Positions 33,416 to 36,199 of a stretch of DNA of 36,199 nt are shown here, piece after piece. The notes beneath the pieces were generated by a model. The model searched no databases. It saw only the letters and a program-made list of their open reading frames with translations, and was not told the origin of the DNA. Origin of the DNA: an uncultured Oscillibacter sp. GTDB lineage: Bacteria; Bacillota; Clostridia; Oscillospirales; Oscillospiraceae. Numbering within the stretch: the first letter of the stretch is position 1; the number at the start of each line of letters is the position of its first letter. Location of the stretch: contig CANPTW010000026.1 of assembly GCA_947577075.1 (NCBI GenBank), positions 1 through 36,199 of the forward strand, in the 5' to 3' direction. The position numbers and the translations under genes are program-made.

Positions 33416-34252
33416 TTACTTGGAATAATCGTAGAAGCCCTTGCCGGTCTTTTTGCCCAGCAATCCGCCGCGGACCATCTTCTTCAGCAGCAGGGCGGGA
33501 CGGTACTTGGGATCGCCGCTCTCGTTGAAGAGCGTCTCCATGATGGCCAGGCACACGTCCAGGCCGATGAAGTCGCCCAGAGCCAGGGGGCCCATGGGAT
33601 GGTTCGCGCCCAGGCGCATGGCCTTGTCGATGTCCTCCACGGAGGCGACGCCGGTCTCCACCAGGCCCGCCGCCTCGTTGATCATGGGGATCAGGATCTT
33701 GTTGACGACGAAGCCGGGAGCCTCGGCCACTTCCACGGGGTCCTTGCCGATCTCCTGGGACAGCTTATAGATGAAGTCAAAGGTCTCCTGGGTGGTGTTG
33801 GCGCCCCGGATGATCTCCACCAGCTTCATGCTGGGGACGGGGTTGAAGAAGTGCATGCCGATGACGGGATGCTTGAGGCCGTTGCCCATCTCGGTGATGG
33901 ACAAAGAGGAGGTGTTGGAGGCGAAGATGGCCTCGGGCTTGCACATGGCGTCCAGCTCGCTGAGCAGGGCCTTCTTGGTGGCCATGTCTTCCTTGACGCA
34001 CTCAATGACCAGATCGGCGTCGGCGCAGGCGGACTTTTCCTCCACCAGCACGTTGGCCATGATGGCGTCGGCGGCGGCCTGCTCCATCCGGCCCTTGTCC
34101 ACGCGCTTCTGGAGAGAGGCGGCCAGCTTGTCCTTATGCTTCTGGGCGGACGCCACGGAGCTCGCGTACATCAAAGCGGTGTGGCCCTTCGCCGCGAAGA
34201 CCTGGGCAATGCCGCTGCCCATCGTGCCTGCGCCAAAAATAGCTACCTTCAT
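33416..34252 (-). CDS. hbd: 3-hydroxybutyryl-CoA dehydrogenase
   Basis: A 278-residue NAD(P)-dependent dehydrogenase that interconverts acetoacetyl-CoA and 3-hydroxybutyryl-CoA. The Rossmann motif [11 protein letters not shown] (residues 7-17), the catalytic His in [17 protein letters not shown], and the C-terminal domain [17 protein letters not shown] are all typical; length matches clostridial Hbd. AGGAGG is 7 nt before the ATG. It heads the operon, 120 nt downstream of a TTGATA-17-TATAAT promoter with a Rex-like site. Crotonase (crt) and thiolase (thl), commonly clustered with these genes, are absent from the window. Confidence 0.96.
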   Translation of the reverse strand: MKVAIFGAGTMGSGIAQVFAAKGHTALMYASSVASAQKHKDKLAASLQKRVDKGRMEQAAADAIMANVLVEEKSACADADLVIECVKEDMATKKALLSELDAMCKPEAIFASNTSSLSITEMGNGLKHPVIGMHFFNPVPSMKLVEIIRGANTTQETFDFIYKLSQEIGKDPVEVAEAPGFVVNKILIPMINEAAGLVETGVASVEDIDKAMRLGANHPMGPLALGDFIGLDVCLAIMETLFNESGDPKYRPALLLKKMVRGGLLGKKTGKGFYDYSK

Positions 34253-34348
34253 AATTGTTCCTCCTGTTATTTTTTAAATTGTACGGCAGGTCCTGTTTTC
34301 CATTCCCTCAGCGGTTCAGAGCATGGGGGAAGAGAGCAAATCCTGACA

Positions 34349-34366
34349 TTGCTAATTTACTCACAA
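34349..34366. promoter_or_regulatory. Candidate Rex operator in the hbd leader
   Basis: Minus-strand TTGTGAGTAAATTAGCAA matches the clostridial Rex consensus TTGTTAANNNNTTAACAA at 11 of 14 fixed positions. It starts 5 bp downstream of the -10, where a bound NADH-sensing Rex repressor would block the operon. Inferred from motif and position only. Confidence 0.5.
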
Positions 34367-34371
34367 TCTTT

Positions 34372-34400
34372 ATTATAGGGTCCCTGAGCGAAATTATCAA
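34372..34400 (-). promoter_or_regulatory. Promoter of the hbd-bcd-etfBA operon
   Basis: Minus-strand TTGATA (34400-34395), 17-bp spacer, perfect TATAAT (34377-34372). Confidence 0.85.
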
Positions 34401-34721
34401 GTACAATTTCACCGCCGCCCCCCCTCTTTTTTTCTTTTTTACACTTCACACAAAATATTCGTTAAAATTTATACAATTTTTTTAGGGCTTCCGTTTTCTT
34501 CCTGTCCCGCCGGGGCGTAAAGCGCCTGTGCGCCGTCCATGAAGCCGGGCATAGAAGACCCGCATGCGGTCCGCGGCGCGCACCCCGGCGCTGCGCCGGA
34601 AAGAATCCGTGGATGCGGTTCAACCGCGGCGGCGGTATCGGCGGTCCTGCCGAAAAAGGCCGTGCCGGTTCAGACGATCTTCCAAATTTTTAGCTTTCCT
34701 AAAAAATTTTTAGTTTTTGCC

Positions 34722-34749
34722 TTGCATTTTCCGATTTCTGTGCTATCAT
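34722..34749 (+). promoter_or_regulatory. dpaL promoter
   Basis: TTGCAT (34722-34727), 16-bp spacer, TATCAT (34744-34749), about 60 nt before the start codon. Confidence 0.6.
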
Positions 34750-34808
34750 ACCAATAGAAGCACCATGAAGCACCATGCTACATTATATTTTTTGGAGGCG
34801 ACCGCACC

Positions 34809-36023
34809 ATGAAAGAAGCAATCAAGTGGACCGTGAACCGCATGCCCAAGAGCGGCGACGAGCAGCTCTCCGTGATGTCCCTGTCCAATGTGGAAAAGGC
34901 CCGGCTTTTCCACGGCAGCTTTCCCCAGTATTCCGTCACGCCCCTGGCCCGGCTGGACGGGATGGCGAAGTACCTGGGGCTGGGCGGCCTGTTTGTGAAG
35001 AACGAGTCCTATCGTTTTGGCCTCAACGCCTTCAAGGTGCTGGGGGGGTCCTTTGCCATGGGCCGGTATATCGCCAAGGAGATGGGCCGGGACGTGTCCG
35101 AGATGACCTATGACTACCTGACCGGCGAGACCTTCCGCAAGGAGTTCGGGCAGGCCACCTTCTTCACCGCCACCGACGGCAACCATGGCCGGGGCGTGGC
35201 CTGGGCGGCCAACAAGCTGGGGCAGAAGGCTGTGGTCCACATGCCCAAGGGCAGCACCAAGCCCCGCTTCGACAACATTGCCAGGGAGGGGGCCCAGGTG
35301 ACCATCGAAGAGGTCAACTACGACGACTGCGTCCGCATGGCCGCCGCCGAGGCCGCCCGGACGGAGCACGGCGTCATCGTCCAGGACACCGCCTGGGAGG
35401 GCTATGAGGAAATCCCCTCCTGGATCATGCAGGGCTACGGCACCATGGCCGGGGAGGCCGCCGAGCAGCTCCGGCAGATCGGCGTGAACCGCCCCACCCA
35501 TGTCTTTGTGCAGGCCGGCGTGGGGAGCCTGGCCGGGGCCGTGGTGGGTTACTTCACCAACCTCTTCCCCAACGATCCCCCCAAGTTCATCATTATGGAG
35601 GCCCAGGCGGCGGACTGCCTCTATCAGGGCGCCATGGCCGGGGACGGCTCTCCCCGGGTGGTGGACGGCGACCTGAAGACCATTATGGCGGGCCTGGCCT
35701 GCGGCGAGCCCAACACCATCTCCTGGGATATTCTCCGGAACCACGCCGCCGTCTTCGTCTCCTGCCCCGACTGGATCAGCGCCAAGGGCATGCGGATGCT
35801 GGGCGCGCCGGTGAAGGGCGATCCGGCGGTTATCTCCGGCGAGAGCGGCGCGGTGGGCATGGGCCTCCTGGCCGCGATGCTGGAGGGCGGCGAGTACCAG
35901 GACCTGCGGGAGGCCGTGGGGCTGGACCGCCACAGCCAGGTGCTGATGTTCTCCACCGAGGGCGACACCGACCCGGAGAAGTACCGCAGAGTGCTGTGGG
36001 ACGGGGAGCATGCCACCGTCTGA
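34809..36023 (+). CDS. dpaL: 2,3-Diaminopropionate ammonia-lyase
   Basis: A 404-residue PLP enzyme that splits 2,3-diaminopropionate (and often D-serine) to pyruvate and ammonia. The Schiff-base Lys76 lies in RFGLNAFKVLGGS, at almost the same position as in Escherichia coli DpaL/YgeX (Lys77). The ATDGNHGRGVAWAA motif binds PLP phosphate-side elements, and the C-terminal ISGESGAVGMGLL is also conserved. GGAGG lies before the ATG. Single gene divergent from the butyrate operon; its product pyruvate can enter PFOR. Homologues often sit beside purine, hydantoin or amino-acid degradation genes, but the window ends here, so its wider context is not visible. Confidence 0.95.
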   Translation: MKEAIKWTVNRMPKSGDEQLSVMSLSNVEKARLFHGSFPQYSVTPLARLDGMAKYLGLGGLFVKNESYRFGLNAFKVLGGSFAMGRYIAKEMGRDVSEMTYDYLTGETFRKEFGQATFFTATDGNHGRGVAWAANKLGQKAVVHMPKGSTKPRFDNIAREGAQVTIEEVNYDDCVRMAAAEAARTEHGVIVQDTAWEGYEEIPSWIMQGYGTMAGEAAEQLRQIGVNRPTHVFVQAGVGSLAGAVVGYFTNLFPNDPPKFIIMEAQAADCLYQGAMAGDGSPRVVDGDLKTIMAGLACGEPNTISWDILRNHAAVFVSCPDWISAKGMRMLGAPVKGDPAVISGESGAVGMGLLAAMLEGGEYQDLREAVGLDRHSQVLMFSTEGDTDPEKYRRVLWDGEHATV

Positions 36024-36036
36024 GAAAGGGCCCGAA

Positions 36037-36062
36037 CGGCGGCGCTGAGATGGGCGCCGCCG
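36037..36062 (+). terminator. Hairpin after dpaL
   Basis: A 9-bp stem CGGCGGCGC/GCGCCGCCG, 14 nt after the dpaL stop, with no T-tract. Possible terminator. Confidence 0.4.
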
Positions 36063-36094
36063 CGCGTGCCGGGGAAGGAAGAAACGGAAAAGAG

Positions 36095-36199
36095 GAGCGG
36101 GGGGGCCCGGGGGCCCGCGCGCCCCCCCCGCACGTTAAATTGGGAGGGGGCGGGGGGGCCCGGGCCCCCACCGCCCCCCCCGCGGGGGGGCGCGGGGGG
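36095..36199. other. G/C homopolymer tail at the window end
   Basis: About 105 bp made almost only of G and C runs (runs of seven to nine C or G), broken by one CACGTTAAATTGGGAGG stretch. Unlike the GC-rich coding DNA elsewhere, it has no codon structure. It may be a low-quality contig end or a true low-complexity spacer. Confidence 0.5.

Larger units (their letters stand above)
34253..34808. other. Divergent spacer between hbd and dpaL
   Basis: A 556-bp spacer without a supported gene. It holds the hbd promoter and Rex-like box on the left, T-rich tracts at about 34427-34485, a GC-rich middle with a CCGGCGC/GCGCCGG palindrome near 34590, and, before the dpaL promoter, an AT inverted repeat AAATTTTTAG/CTAAAAAATTT (about 34683-34710) that could be an operator. 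A 10-bp direct repeat GAAGCACCAT lies at 34757-34776. Confidence 0.5.

Noticed and set aside
31226-34378. A 1050-codon open frame opposite etfA, etfB, bcd and hbd
   Set aside because: It spans four well-supported genes in reverse and has no recognisable domain; high GC leaves few stop codons in this frame.

Overview
The window reads as chromosomal DNA of a high-GC, anaerobic Clostridia member, most likely a gut Oscillospiraceae related to Flavonifractor, Pseudoflavonifractor, Intestinimonas or Lawsonibacter. This is inferred from the GC-rich coding sequence, AT-rich SigA-like promoters, strong GGAGG ribosome sites, a pyruvate:ferredoxin oxidoreductase, and a butyryl-CoA type hbd-bcd-etfB-etfA operon beside a choloylglycine-hydrolase-family enzyme. 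No species call is possible from sequence alone. I saw no tRNA, rRNA, CRISPR array, phage gene or transposase.

Layout. 1-3.4 kb, minus strand: a putative esterase, an MFS exporter and its TetR regulator, with two palindromic operators. 3.4-6.7 kb: a MATE exporter translationally coupled to an Ntn hydrolase of the bile-salt hydrolase/penicillin V acylase family, divergent from a MerR regulator. 6.8-8.5 kb: a nested pair of small mobile repeats, then a CPA2 antiporter. 8.6-11.9 kb: a glucose-type PTS IICBA and a LicT-type antiterminator, each preceded by an apparent RAT/terminator switch. 12.4-16.0 kb: a Crp/Fnr regulator convergent with a redox operon (ferredoxin, membrane Fe-S protein, thioredoxin, CoA-disulfide-reductase/rhodanese fusion). 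16.5-22.9 kb: a LacI-led sugar operon (two ABC permeases and a lipoprotein, no ATPase) that also carries a ComEC-like metallo-beta-lactamase-fold protein and a PfkB kinase. 23.1-25.2 kb: a chemoreceptor. 25.3-29.9 kb: pyruvate:ferredoxin oxidoreductase divergent from a GntR/FCD regulator. 30.3-34.4 kb: the etfA-etfB-bcd-hbd operon with a Rex-like box. 34.8-36.0 kb: 2,3-diaminopropionate ammonia-lyase, then a G/C homopolymer tail at the window end.

How the parts fit. PTS sugar uptake and the ABC sugar operon feed glycolysis. Pyruvate:ferredoxin oxidoreductase makes acetyl-CoA and reduced ferredoxin, and Hbd, Bcd and EtfAB supply steps of the C4 butyrate branch that can bifurcate electrons back to ferredoxin. 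Thiolase, crotonase and the terminal butyrate enzyme are not here. Two drug/toxin-type export modules and a thiol/sulfur redox module look like stress functions.

The most unusual structure is in the spacers: a family of small non-coding repeats that share a core and carry terminal inverted repeats. One copy (2263-2424) sits exactly at the tetR stop codon with a 3-bp target duplication. A second copy (6798-7120) is itself interrupted by another repeat (6855-7014) at a duplicated TA, so the order of insertions can be read directly. Related elements lie at 3304-3371 and 29003-29198. All functional assignments are by reading motifs; no database search was run.
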